Of a stretch of DNA of 8,014 bases, positions 1-5,640 are shown one piece after another. Numbering within the stretch: the stretch's first letter is position 1; every line of letters begins with the position of its first letter. The notes below the pieces were generated by a model, which was given only the letters and a program-made list of their open reading frames with translations, was not told where the DNA came from and did not search any database. Source of the DNA: JBBSMX01 sp038232935. GTDB taxonomy: Bacteria > Bacteroidota > Rhodothermia > Rhodothermales > JANQRZ01. A program made the position numbers and the translations under genes. The stretch is taken from assembly GCA_038232935.1 (NCBI GenBank), contig JBBSMX010000169.1, positions 1-8,014 of the forward strand. The letters are read 5' to 3'.

Positions 1-5
1 AGGAG

Positions 6-1283
6 ATGGCACCAACGGATGGCCCCGTCGTCCAGCGCGCGTGCGCCTGCGGCGGCACCTGTGCCCACTGCGCCGACCACGACGAGGAGCCGCGCCTCCA
101 GCCCAAGCTGCGCGTCGGCGCGCCCCACGATCGCTACGAGCACGAGGCCGACTGCGTCACCGAGCAGGTGCTGCGCATGCCCGAGCCGCTGCCAAGCGGA
201 GCGCTAGGCGGGGCCAGTCCGAGCATCCAGCGTCTTTCGGCCGAGACGGACGACCCGGAGCAGACGAACGTGGCTCTGCCGGGCGGGGGAGCCCGTCCGC
301 TCTCGGCCGAGACGCGGGCGTATATGGAGCCGCGCTTCGGGGCCGACTTCAGTGGGGTCCGGGTGCACACCGGGGCCGAGGCGGCGCGGACCTCGATGCA
401 TCTCGATGCGCGGGCGTTCACCTACGGGCGGGACATCTGGCTGGGAAAGGGGGCCGGGGAGGGGGACCGACGGCTGATGGCACACGAGTTGACGCACGTG
501 GTGCAGCAGGGGGAGGCGCGAGGCCCGGGCCGGGTGCCGGGGACACCCGTTGCCAAGAGGGTACAACGCCGCTGGGATCGTGCTACGAGTGAATGCGCCG
601 GTCAGCCTACCGACAAGTGGATCGAGCGCATCGTCGTGCAGCAGGAGACCCCTCAGAGTGTGACCGTGCATTGGAGTGACGGTACGCAAGAATCTGGGCA
701 ATGCTCGGCAGGGAAAGGACACTGCTGCGTCGATCCGGCCAATCCCGACGGGGTGGCCTGCACGCAAGGTGGCTCTACCGTTAACGGCAGCAATTGCACC
801 CCGGTTACCCGTCGAAGCGGCTATCTGGTCAAGCACCGCGACTTGGACCACAACGGTGTGCTCTGGTGGACGGAATTCGTCCCGAATCGGGGCGTTGCCT
901 TACACGAATATGCCCCCGTAGATGGCACGCCCTTGTCACACGGATGTGTACGCCTCCACCATGACATGGCGGTGAAGATCTTTTGCGGCGTCCGGCAAAA
1001 CCAGACCTCGGTTCAGGTGCAGGGCTTTGCCCGTCCGATGTGCGACCACACGGCGCTGCGCAATGCGTGGGTCGGCGACTTCGACTGGGGGGGACAAGAT
1101 TTGAGTGCCCACGATGGCGATGCCGATGCGCAAGCTTCCATTCGAGAAACGCGACGCATGCTGAATGCCGCTTTCGGTCGTGTGTTGACCGTGGCCGAAA
1201 TTCGCGCGCTGGGGCCTGACGACATCCCGCGCTGTACGCAGACGGTGGAACGTCCGGTTGCCGAGGAAACTGAGTCAGAATAG
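6..1283 (+). CDS. DUF4157 protein with C-terminal L,D-transpeptidase (YkuD-like) domain; candidate eCIS effector
   Basis: This 425-residue protein has two modules. Residues 1-60 hold a Cys cluster (C13, C15, C19, C22, in CACGGTCAHC) and a charged 'GAPHDRYEHEAD' stretch, both usual at the start of DUF4157 proteins. Residues about 98-170 are the DUF4157 core, ending in HELTHVVQQ (HELTH 160-164, a zinc-protease-like HExxH). Residues about 200-340 resemble a YkuD L,D-transpeptidase: H300, then SHGCVRL at 311-317 with C314 as the expected nucleophile. Such enzymes act on peptidoglycan stem peptides. The C-terminal half has ten cysteines, suggesting disulfides and an extracytoplasmic site of action. 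No signal peptide is visible, as expected for cargo loaded into a particle. DUF4157 is known to mark eCIS-associated effectors; the effector role here is inference from that and from position inside the operon. The start at 6 abuts AGGAG with no spacer, and only five upstream bases are visible, so an earlier start is possible. Fold assignment is fairly sure, substrate is not. Confidence 0.85.
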   Translation: MAPTDGPVVQRACACGGTCAHCADHDEEPRLQPKLRVGAPHDRYEHEADCVTEQVLRMPEPLPSGALGGASPSIQRLSAETDDPEQTNVALPGGGARPLSAETRAYMEPRFGADFSGVRVHTGAEAARTSMHLDARAFTYGRDIWLGKGAGEGDRRLMAHELTHVVQQGEARGPGRVPGTPVAKRVQRRWDRATSECAGQPTDKWIERIVVQQETPQSVTVHWSDGTQESGQCSAGKGHCCVDPANPDGVACTQGGSTVNGSNCTPVTRRSGYLVKHRDLDHNGVLWWTEFVPNRGVALHEYAPVDGTPLSHGCVRLHHDMAVKIFCGVRQNQTSVQVQGFARPMCDHTALRNAWVGDFDWGGQDLSAHDGDADAQASIRETRRMLNAAFGRVLTVAEIRALGPDDIPRCTQTVERPVAEETESE

Positions 1284-1320
1284 AGAGCGCTTTAGTTCAA
1301 ACTCAACGAGAAGATTACTC
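1284..1320 (+). promoter_or_regulatory. AT-rich intergenic spacer before the CIS-tube gene
   Basis: This 37-base gap is about 41% GC by hand count (15 of 37), against roughly 60-70% on either side. It contains GAGAAG at 1308-1313, seven bases before the ATG at 1321, a weak Shine-Dalgarno-like match. I see no clear -10/-35 or Bacteroidota-type promoter and no hairpin. It may hold a translation-initiation region or a weak internal promoter that separates the cargo gene from the structural genes, but this is inference from composition only. Confidence 0.25.
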
Positions 1321-2064
1321 ATGCCTCTGACCAACGCTCCCAAGATCCTCCGCGGAGCCTTCATCGAGTACGGGCTGAGCATCCCGCCGCTCTTCGTCGT
1401 CTTCCAGTTCAACCCCATCGAGCTGACGCGGAACCGGACGCTCACGTTCGGCCCGCAGAACAGCGCGGCGGCGACGCAGGGGCAGCGCGAAGCCGGTGAG
1501 CAGGCCGCGGGGGCGAGCGGCCAGGCTGGGTGCCGCACCATCCGCGAATATCACGAGCACACCGAGGACCTCCTCGAAATCCGCGACGGGCAGCGCGTGC
1601 GCGTGCAGGAAGAGACCATCTCCTTCGACATCCGGCTCGACGCCACCGACAAGCTGAACGAGGGGGATCCCATCACCGCCACGTTCGGCGTGCTCCCCCA
1701 ACTCGCCACGCTCGAACTCATGGTGCATCCCAAGGCCGACAGCCTCCTCGGCGCGGCCGTCGATGCCCTTCTCGGGCTGGGCGACGACGCGGGGTTCAGT
1801 TCGTCGAAGAAGCCGAACCCTCCCATGATCCTGTTCATCTGGGGCCACAAACGCGTGCTCCCGGTGAACATCAACAGCATGAACATCACCGAGACCGAGT
1901 TCAGCACGCTCCTCGACCCGACCCGCGCGACGGTCTCGGTGAGCCTCACGGTGATCGAGGGGAGCAACCCGTTCTACACCTACTCCAAGATCGCCAAGGA
2001 GGTCAGCTCCGTGCTCAACCTCGCTAACATCACCGACATCGCGAACGTGGTCATTCCGGGCTAG
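1321..2064 (+). CDS. CIS-tube domain protein (Afp7-like tube/baseplate adaptor)
   Basis: This 247-residue protein matches the pattern of the CIS_tube family, which joins the inner tube to the baseplate hub in eCIS particles. Residues 28-36 (VFQFNPIEL) give the typical FxFNPxxL strand near the N-terminus. Residues 98-110 (ETISFDIRLDATD) and 158-204 (a WGHKRVLPV strand, then an ITETEFSTLLDPTRA turn and a SVSLTVIE strand) fit the conserved beta-barrel halves. The segment around 46-72 is Ala/Gly/Gln-rich and probably a loop. ATG 1321 is chosen over an in-frame TTG at 1258 because the family-like sequence begins at MPLTNAPKIL and the longer form would overlap the preceding gene. In many eCIS loci this domain is fused to a C-terminal LysM; here it ends without one and the LysM is in the next gene, starting three bases after the TAG in the same frame. 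Confidence 0.85.
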   Translation: MPLTNAPKILRGAFIEYGLSIPPLFVVFQFNPIELTRNRTLTFGPQNSAAATQGQREAGEQAAGASGQAGCRTIREYHEHTEDLLEIRDGQRVRVQEETISFDIRLDATDKLNEGDPITATFGVLPQLATLELMVHPKADSLLGAAVDALLGLGDDAGFSSSKKPNPPMILFIWGHKRVLPVNINSMNITETEFSTLLDPTRATVSVSLTVIEGSNPFYTYSKIAKEVSSVLNLANITDIANVVIPG

Positions 2065-2067
2065 TCG

Positions 2068-2892
2068 ATGTTCTCCAAGATCTCCCGTTACCGCAAGCTA
2101 CCCGATGTCGTCACCGTCGACGCGGACGGGCGGGCGCTGGCGTCGAAGAGCCTACGGCTGCTACCGGACGCGCCCGGCGACGTGCTCCACACGGTCGAGG
2201 AGGGGGACCGGCTCGACCACCTCGCCTACAAGTATTACAAGCAATCGCGTGACTGGTGGCGTATCGCCGATGCGAATCCGGAGGTGCTCTCCCCCTTTGC
2301 CCTTCTCGGCAACGCTCCCCACGTGACTGTCTTCATTCCTGTCTCGTGGGCTGGCCCGACGCCTCCGTGGACCGACTTGCTACGGACGCTCGGCGACACG
2401 CTCGGCGTCGAGTCGGCCGTGATGGGAGCACCGGAGCACGAAGCGGCTGAGGCAGAAGTGGAGCAGGGGCCTCTGCTCTTCGACATGGCCCCGGCGCTGA
2501 CGGCCGAACTGGATGCGAGCGCGGCAGCCCAGGTCGTCACGCCCCCGCTCGCCGCCGCGCTCGGCGCGGGCGGCGTCACGTTCTCCGCCGACGTCCGGAT
2601 CGAGAAGCCCGATGTCGTCACGTGGCGCCTCACCGATCGAGAAACACGGGCGGTCACCACCGTCCGCTCGTACCCCGACGAGGGCTTCCTCAACGTCTAC
2701 GGCAGTACGACGCGCAACGCCTGGGTCGTGACCGTGGTCTACAACCCCCTCGACACATCCACCGACGACCTCCTCGACCTGATCGAAGGGGCCGTGTTCG
2801 GGGGGAGCAGCTTCGCCGTTCCAGCACCGCCGGCCGAGGTGGGGCGCGTCGGCAAACCCATCATCGTCCCGCCCCGCCGCAACCTCGCCTGA
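2068..2892 (+). CDS. LysM-type eCIS baseplate protein
   Basis: The 274-residue product has a LysM/tail-X-like module at about residues 38-93: an HTVEEGDRLDHLAYKYY first half, a DWWRIADANPEV second half and a VTVFIPVSW closing strand. In phage tails and eCIS this module sits at the tube-baseplate junction rather than necessarily binding peptidoglycan. Residues about 95-160 are acidic and Ala-rich, likely a linker. Residues 165-245 form a second domain rich in alternating hydrophobic strands (DVVTWRLTDRETRAVTTV, WVVTVVYNPLDTS) that I cannot assign to a named family. The tail is Pro/Arg-rich. The start at 2068 follows the previous stop by three bases with no Shine-Dalgarno, so coupled reinitiation is likely. 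The stop is TGA, two bases before the next ATG. LysM call is good; role in the baseplate comes from neighbours. Confidence 0.8.
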   Translation: MFSKISRYRKLPDVVTVDADGRALASKSLRLLPDAPGDVLHTVEEGDRLDHLAYKYYKQSRDWWRIADANPEVLSPFALLGNAPHVTVFIPVSWAGPTPPWTDLLRTLGDTLGVESAVMGAPEHEAAEAEVEQGPLLFDMAPALTAELDASAAAQVVTPPLAAALGAGGVTFSADVRIEKPDVVTWRLTDRETRAVTTVRSYPDEGFLNVYGSTTRNAWVVTVVYNPLDTSTDDLLDLIEGAVFGGSSFAVPAPPAEVGRVGKPIIVPPRRNLA

Positions 2893-2894
2893 CC

Positions 2895-4010
2895 ATGGCC
2901 TTCGACAGCTTCCTCATCACGCTCGACGGCGAAGAGGCGACCGATCTGTACGCGGATCTGGTCAGCCTCGACGTCGAGCTCTGCGACGACCTCCCGGCGT
3001 CGTTCCGCCTGGTGGTCGGGACGGCGAAGGAGGAGGATGGGACATGGACGTACCTCGACGAGGAGCGCTTCCGCCCGTGGACGACCGTGACGGTCGAGGC
3101 GGGTTTCGTCGAGAGCGGGCGCGAGGAGGTGTTCGCGGGCTACGTCACGAGTGTCATCCCGACGTTCGACCCGAACGCTTCGCGGAGCAGGCTCGAGATC
3201 GCCGGGTTGGACGGGAGCGTGCTGATGGACCGCGAGGAGAAGCTCGCGGCGTGGCCGAACAAAAAAGACAGCGACATCGCGCGCGAGCTCTTCCAGCTCC
3301 ACGGCCTCACCCCGACCGTGGAGGACACCGCCGTGGTCCACGACGAGGCGCTCTCGACGGTGATCCAGCGCGAGACCGACTGGCAGTTCATCCGGCGGCT
3401 CGCCCTCCGCAACGGGTTCGCCTGCTGGGTTGAGGGAACGACGGGCTTCTTCCGCCCGATCCCGGTCGAGGCCGAGCCGCAGCCCGTGTTGGCGGCCCAC
3501 TTCGAAGCCGAAACCAACCTCACCCGCTTCAGCCTGACCGTCGACGCCCTCCGCCCGGCCGAGGTCGCGATGTTCCAGGTAGACCGCTTCGGCAAAGAGA
3601 TCCTGACGGCGGAGGTGACGGCGAGTCCGCAAGAGGCGCTCGGTGCCCTCAGCGGCCCGGCGCTCCTCACCGCCGACGTCCCGATGGGGCGCGTCGTCGT
3701 GGCGAAGAACGCGGCGACGGGGACGCCCGAGATGGAGGCGTTGTGCCGGGGTCTCGTCCGTGAAGGGTCGTGGTTCGTCAGCGGCGAGGGCGAGATCGAT
3801 GCGGGGGCTTACGGCCACGTGCTCCGCCCGCGCGCGCTTGTCACCATCAAGGGCGTGGGCGAGACCCACAGCGGTGTCTACTACGTCTCGTTCGCGCGGC
3901 ACTCGTTCACCTGCGATAGCTACACGCAGTACTTCCGCGTCCAGCGCGACGGGCTGCTCCCCACCGGCTCCGAGACCTTCGCCTCCGGCGACAGCCTCGG
4001 CCTCCTCTAA
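2895..4010 (+). CDS. Phage late control gpD / gp27-like hub protein
   Basis: This 371-residue protein matches the hub component of contractile tails (T4 gp27, P2 gpD, the N-terminal half of VgrG), which forms a trimeric ring between tube and spike. Visible hallmarks are the N-terminal strand-rich barrel (residues 5-110, with EVFAGYVTSVIP), the conserved QRETDWQFIRRLALRNGF helix at 158-175, and the closing GVYYVSFARHSF...YTQYFRVQRDGLL segment at 337-365. ATG 2895 was chosen because MAFDSFLITLDGEE begins the domain and lies two bases after the preceding stop; longer in-frame extensions run inside the LysM gene. The spike portion found at the C-terminus of fused VgrG/Afp8 proteins is absent and is encoded by the next gene, so this locus uses the split, phage-like arrangement. 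Confidence 0.9.
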   Translation: MAFDSFLITLDGEEATDLYADLVSLDVELCDDLPASFRLVVGTAKEEDGTWTYLDEERFRPWTTVTVEAGFVESGREEVFAGYVTSVIPTFDPNASRSRLEIAGLDGSVLMDREEKLAAWPNKKDSDIARELFQLHGLTPTVEDTAVVHDEALSTVIQRETDWQFIRRLALRNGFACWVEGTTGFFRPIPVEAEPQPVLAAHFEAETNLTRFSLTVDALRPAEVAMFQVDRFGKEILTAEVTASPQEALGALSGPALLTADVPMGRVVVAKNAATGTPEMEALCRGLVREGSWFVSGEGEIDAGAYGHVLRPRALVTIKGVGETHSGVYYVSFARHSFTCDSYTQYFRVQRDGLLPTGSETFASGDSLGLL

Positions 4011-4038
4011 CCCACGGCACGCTCTAACCCACACCACG
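4005..4038 (+). repeat. 17-bp tandem duplication at the gpD/gpV gene junction
   Basis: CTCTAACCCACGGCACG (4005-4021) is followed directly by CTCTAACCCACACCACG (4022-4038), 15 of 17 bases identical. The first copy contains the TAA stop of the hub gene (4008-4010); the second copy repeats that TAA (4025-4027) in another frame and ends exactly before the ATG at 4039. The repeat makes up the entire spacer and contains no Shine-Dalgarno sequence. Confidence 0.85.
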
Positions 4039-4887
4039 ATGGAACTCGAACACATCGTCGCCCGGCTGGCCCAAGAGGTCGAGCGCCGCTACTACGGGAA
4101 GTACCGCGGCTTCGTCGTCGACAACGACGATCCGGAGCAGCTCGGGCGGCTGAAGCTGACGGTCCCGAGCGTGCTCGGCGACGCCGTCGTGACGGGGTGG
4201 GCCATGCCGTGCGTGCCCTGTGGCGGAGCCGAGGGGCAGGGCTTCCTCTTCGTTCCCGACGTCGATGCCGGGGTGTGGGTCGAGTTCGAGGAGGGCGACC
4301 TCGAGTTCCCGATCTGGGTGGGGACGTTCTGGAGCAAGCCTGGCGGCACCTCCGAGCTCCCCGTCCCGCACGACGAGAATGGAGAGCCCGGCGACGTGCA
4401 GAGCCCGCCGACGCGCAAGATCATCAAGACCGCCGCCGGCCACACGATCCAGTTCGAGGACGCCGACGAGGAGGTGCGCGTGATCCTCAGCGACGGCCAG
4501 AACGAAAACCGCATCGTCTTCGGCCAGAGCGCTCTCACCGTCATCAACAAGGACAACGTCGTGACGATGGACGATAGTGGGATCGTCATCACCGACGCGA
4601 ACGGCAACACCGTGACGCAGGATGGCGGCGGGGTCGTGATCGAGGACGCGAACGGCAACACCATCACGATGAGCGCGAGTGCGGGCTTCCCGGCGGGGCC
4701 GGGGATCGACCTCAATGGCGGGGCGCGGATCTGCCTCGATGGGCTCATCGACTGGCTGATGAGCCACCAGCACGTCGGCAACATGGGCGCTCCCACGCCG
4801 CTGTTCCCCGCCAACCTCCCCGACCTCATCCTGGCCAAAGCGGCGCCGGGAAGTGGCATCCTATCCGACACCGTCAAAGCCAAATAG
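4039..4887 (+). CDS. Baseplate assembly protein V / gp5-like spike (OB-fold plus beta-stalk)
   Basis: This 282-residue protein fits the gpV/gp5/VgrG spike family. Residues 19-100 form the OB-fold: YYGKYRGFVVDNDDPEQLGR, then VTGWAMPCVPCGG, then FVPDVDAGVWVEFEEGDLEFPIWVGTFW. Residues 125-225 are short repeating beta-strand units (HTIQFED, NRIVFGQ, NVVTMDD, GIVITDANGNTVTQDGG, GVVIEDANGNTITM), as expected for an intertwined trimeric needle. The C-terminal part (226-282) contains a short helix-like LIDWLMSHQH and a GNMGAPTPLFPANL segment. No PAAR motif is visible. ATG 4039 is placed right after a tandem repeat and lacks a Shine-Dalgarno; the domain starts soon after it. With the preceding hub gene it corresponds to the two halves of Afp8/VgrG. 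Confidence 0.88.
   Translation: MELEHIVARLAQEVERRYYGKYRGFVVDNDDPEQLGRLKLTVPSVLGDAVVTGWAMPCVPCGGAEGQGFLFVPDVDAGVWVEFEEGDLEFPIWVGTFWSKPGGTSELPVPHDENGEPGDVQSPPTRKIIKTAAGHTIQFEDADEEVRVILSDGQNENRIVFGQSALTVINKDNVVTMDDSGIVITDANGNTVTQDGGGVVIEDANGNTITMSASAGFPAGPGIDLNGGARICLDGLIDWLMSHQHVGNMGAPTPLFPANLPDLILAKAAPGSGILSDTVKAK
4594..4662 (+). repeat. In-frame 18-bp direct repeat in the spike stalk
   Basis: GACGCGAACGGCAACACC occurs identically at 4594-4611 and 4645-4662, a 51-base (17-codon) period. It encodes DANGNT at residues 186-191 and 203-208. The surrounding units also match loosely (GIVITDANGNTVTQDGG and GVVIEDANGNTITM), so the stalk appears to have grown by duplication of a beta-helix rung. Confidence 0.8.
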
Positions 4888-4894
4888 GAACGTC

Positions 4895-5221
4895 ATGGCC
4901 CTGATCGCTGGCACTATCGGAGCGACGAGCGGGATGGCAGCGGCCATCTATGCGCAGTTGCAGGCGAACATCGAACCGGAGCTCGGGGACCTCAGCGAGG
5001 ACGACCTCGAACCCATCCGTGACGGCTGGCGCAAGCTGGCGCACGCCGTCGCGACCGGCGTCGTCGCGCACATCCAATCGAACCTCGAAGTCCGCGATGC
5101 CGCGACGAACGGCACGCCCGTGCGTGGTGTCGCTGGCGCGACCGGCAGCGCCCCCCCGAGCAACCACACCCACGGGGCCGGGACGCTCACCGTCACCCTC
5201 GACGATCTCTCTTTCCGGTAG
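4895..5221 (+). CDS. Unassigned small eCIS/phage-tail-associated protein (108 aa)
   Basis: I do not recognise a named family. The protein has an Ala-rich N-terminus (residues 1-25), an acidic stretch (EPELGDLSEDDLEP, 27-40), a helix-like segment RDGWRKLAHAVATGVVAHIQSN (42-63) and a Gly/Thr-rich end containing NHTHGAGTLTV (90-100). A W..LA.AV...V..HI..N helix followed by a His-containing Gly/Thr-rich tail resembles, from memory, small proteins next to baseplate spike genes in some tailed phages. It sits between the spike and gp25 genes, where a spike-tip or spike-associated factor could be encoded. ATG 4895 has AGGAA four bases upstream, overlapping the previous stop region; an in-frame upstream start would overlap the spike gene. 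The reading frame fits tightly between neighbours, so the gene is probably real; its function is open. Confidence 0.65.
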   Translation: MALIAGTIGATSGMAAAIYAQLQANIEPELGDLSEDDLEPIRDGWRKLAHAVATGVVAHIQSNLEVRDAATNGTPVRGVAGATGSAPPSNHTHGAGTLTVTLDDLSFR

Positions 5222-5226
5222 CCCTC

Positions 5227-5595
5227 ATGGCGACGACCCACACCACCTTCCCTTTCCCGTTCGGTGTTAGCACGGGCGGCCGGATCATCGCTACGGGCGG
5301 GGACGAGGCCGTGCGGGGACAGGTGATTCAGGTGCTCTTCACCGCGCCCGGCGAGCGCGTCAACCAGCCGACGTTCGGGTGCGGCCTGTTCAACCTCGTC
5401 TTCGAGCCGAACAGCCTCGTGCTGGCTGCCGCGGCGGAGTTCGCCATCGGACAGGCGCTCGCCCGCTGGCTCGGGGACCAGCTCATCGTGGACGCCGTCG
5501 AGGTCGAAGCACAGGACGAGGTGGTGGTCGTGCAGGTCGCCTACACCCGGCGGCAGGATCTCGCCCGGCAGGCCGTCCACATTCAATTCAAATAG
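5227..5595 (+). CDS. GPW/gp25-family baseplate wedge protein (Afp9-like)
   Basis: The 122-residue protein has the length and layout of gp25-like wedge proteins, which nucleate sheath assembly on the baseplate. The conserved core is VIQVLFTAPGERVNQPTFGCGL (33-54), followed by an amphipathic helix (FEPNSLVLAAAAEFAIGQALARW, 59-81) and a two-strand end (VEVEAQDEVVVVQVAYTRRQ, 91-110). The N-terminus PFPFGVSTGGRIIATGGDEAVR is also typical. ATG 5227 follows the previous stop by five bases with no Shine-Dalgarno. The gene ends in TAG, and a second in-frame TAG follows four codons later within a tandem repeat. The next gene, baseplate J, lies in the same frame. Confidence 0.92.
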   Translation: MATTHTTFPFPFGVSTGGRIIATGGDEAVRGQVIQVLFTAPGERVNQPTFGCGLFNLVFEPNSLVLAAAAEFAIGQALARWLGDQLIVDAVEVEAQDEVVVVQVAYTRRQDLARQAVHIQFK

Positions 5596-5631
5596 AGCCA
5601 GTTCAAGTAGATCCAGTCCAAGCAGACGGAG
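5587..5631 (+). repeat. Degenerate 15-bp tandem repeat spanning the gp25 stop codon
   Basis: Three adjacent 15-base units are seen: TTCAAATAGAGCCAG (5587-5601), TTCAAGTAGATCCAG (5602-5616) and TCCAAGCAGACGGAG (5617-5631). Units 1 and 2 differ at two positions; unit 3 matches unit 2 at 10 of 15. Because 15 is a multiple of three, the gp25 stop (TAG 5593-5595) is copied in frame at 5608-5610 and appears as CAG in the third unit, whose end contributes to the Shine-Dalgarno sequence of the next gene. Confidence 0.75.
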
Positions 5632-5633
5632 GG
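5628..5633 (+). promoter_or_regulatory. Strong ribosome binding site for the baseplate J gene
   Basis: GGAGGG lies seven bases before the ATG at 5641. It is one of only two strong Shine-Dalgarno sequences in the window and supports 5641 as the start of the J gene, independent of readthrough from gp25. Confidence 0.75.
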
Positions 5634-5640
5634 TGAGCGC

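Noticed and set aside
1258..1320. In-frame TTG start extending the CIS-tube protein by 21 residues
   Set aside because: It would overlap the end of the preceding gene, and the family-like sequence begins at ATG 1321.
2622..2894. Upstream extension of the hub reading frame by 91 codons
   Set aside because: The extension lies inside the LysM gene in another frame and is Arg/Pro-rich; ATG 2895 is where the gpD-like sequence starts.
3643..4038. Upstream extension of the spike reading frame by 132 codons
   Set aside because: It is an Arg/Ser-rich shadow of the hub gene; the OB-fold protein starts at ATG 4039.
2739..4055. Long open frame on the minus strand (438 codons) opposite the hub gene
   Set aside because: Arg/Glu/Val-rich low-information product of the kind produced by antisense GC-rich codons; the + strand encodes a clear gpD-like protein over the same bases.
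4573..4680. Intragenic repeat as a recombination site or mobile element
   Set aside because: The 18-bp repeat is in frame and encodes repeated beta-stalk rungs (DANGNT), which explains it as protein repeat structure.
5587..5631. Possible CRISPR or regulatory iteron array
   Set aside because: The units are only 15 bases, directly abutting, degenerate, and overlap coding sequence and a stop codon; there are no spacers.
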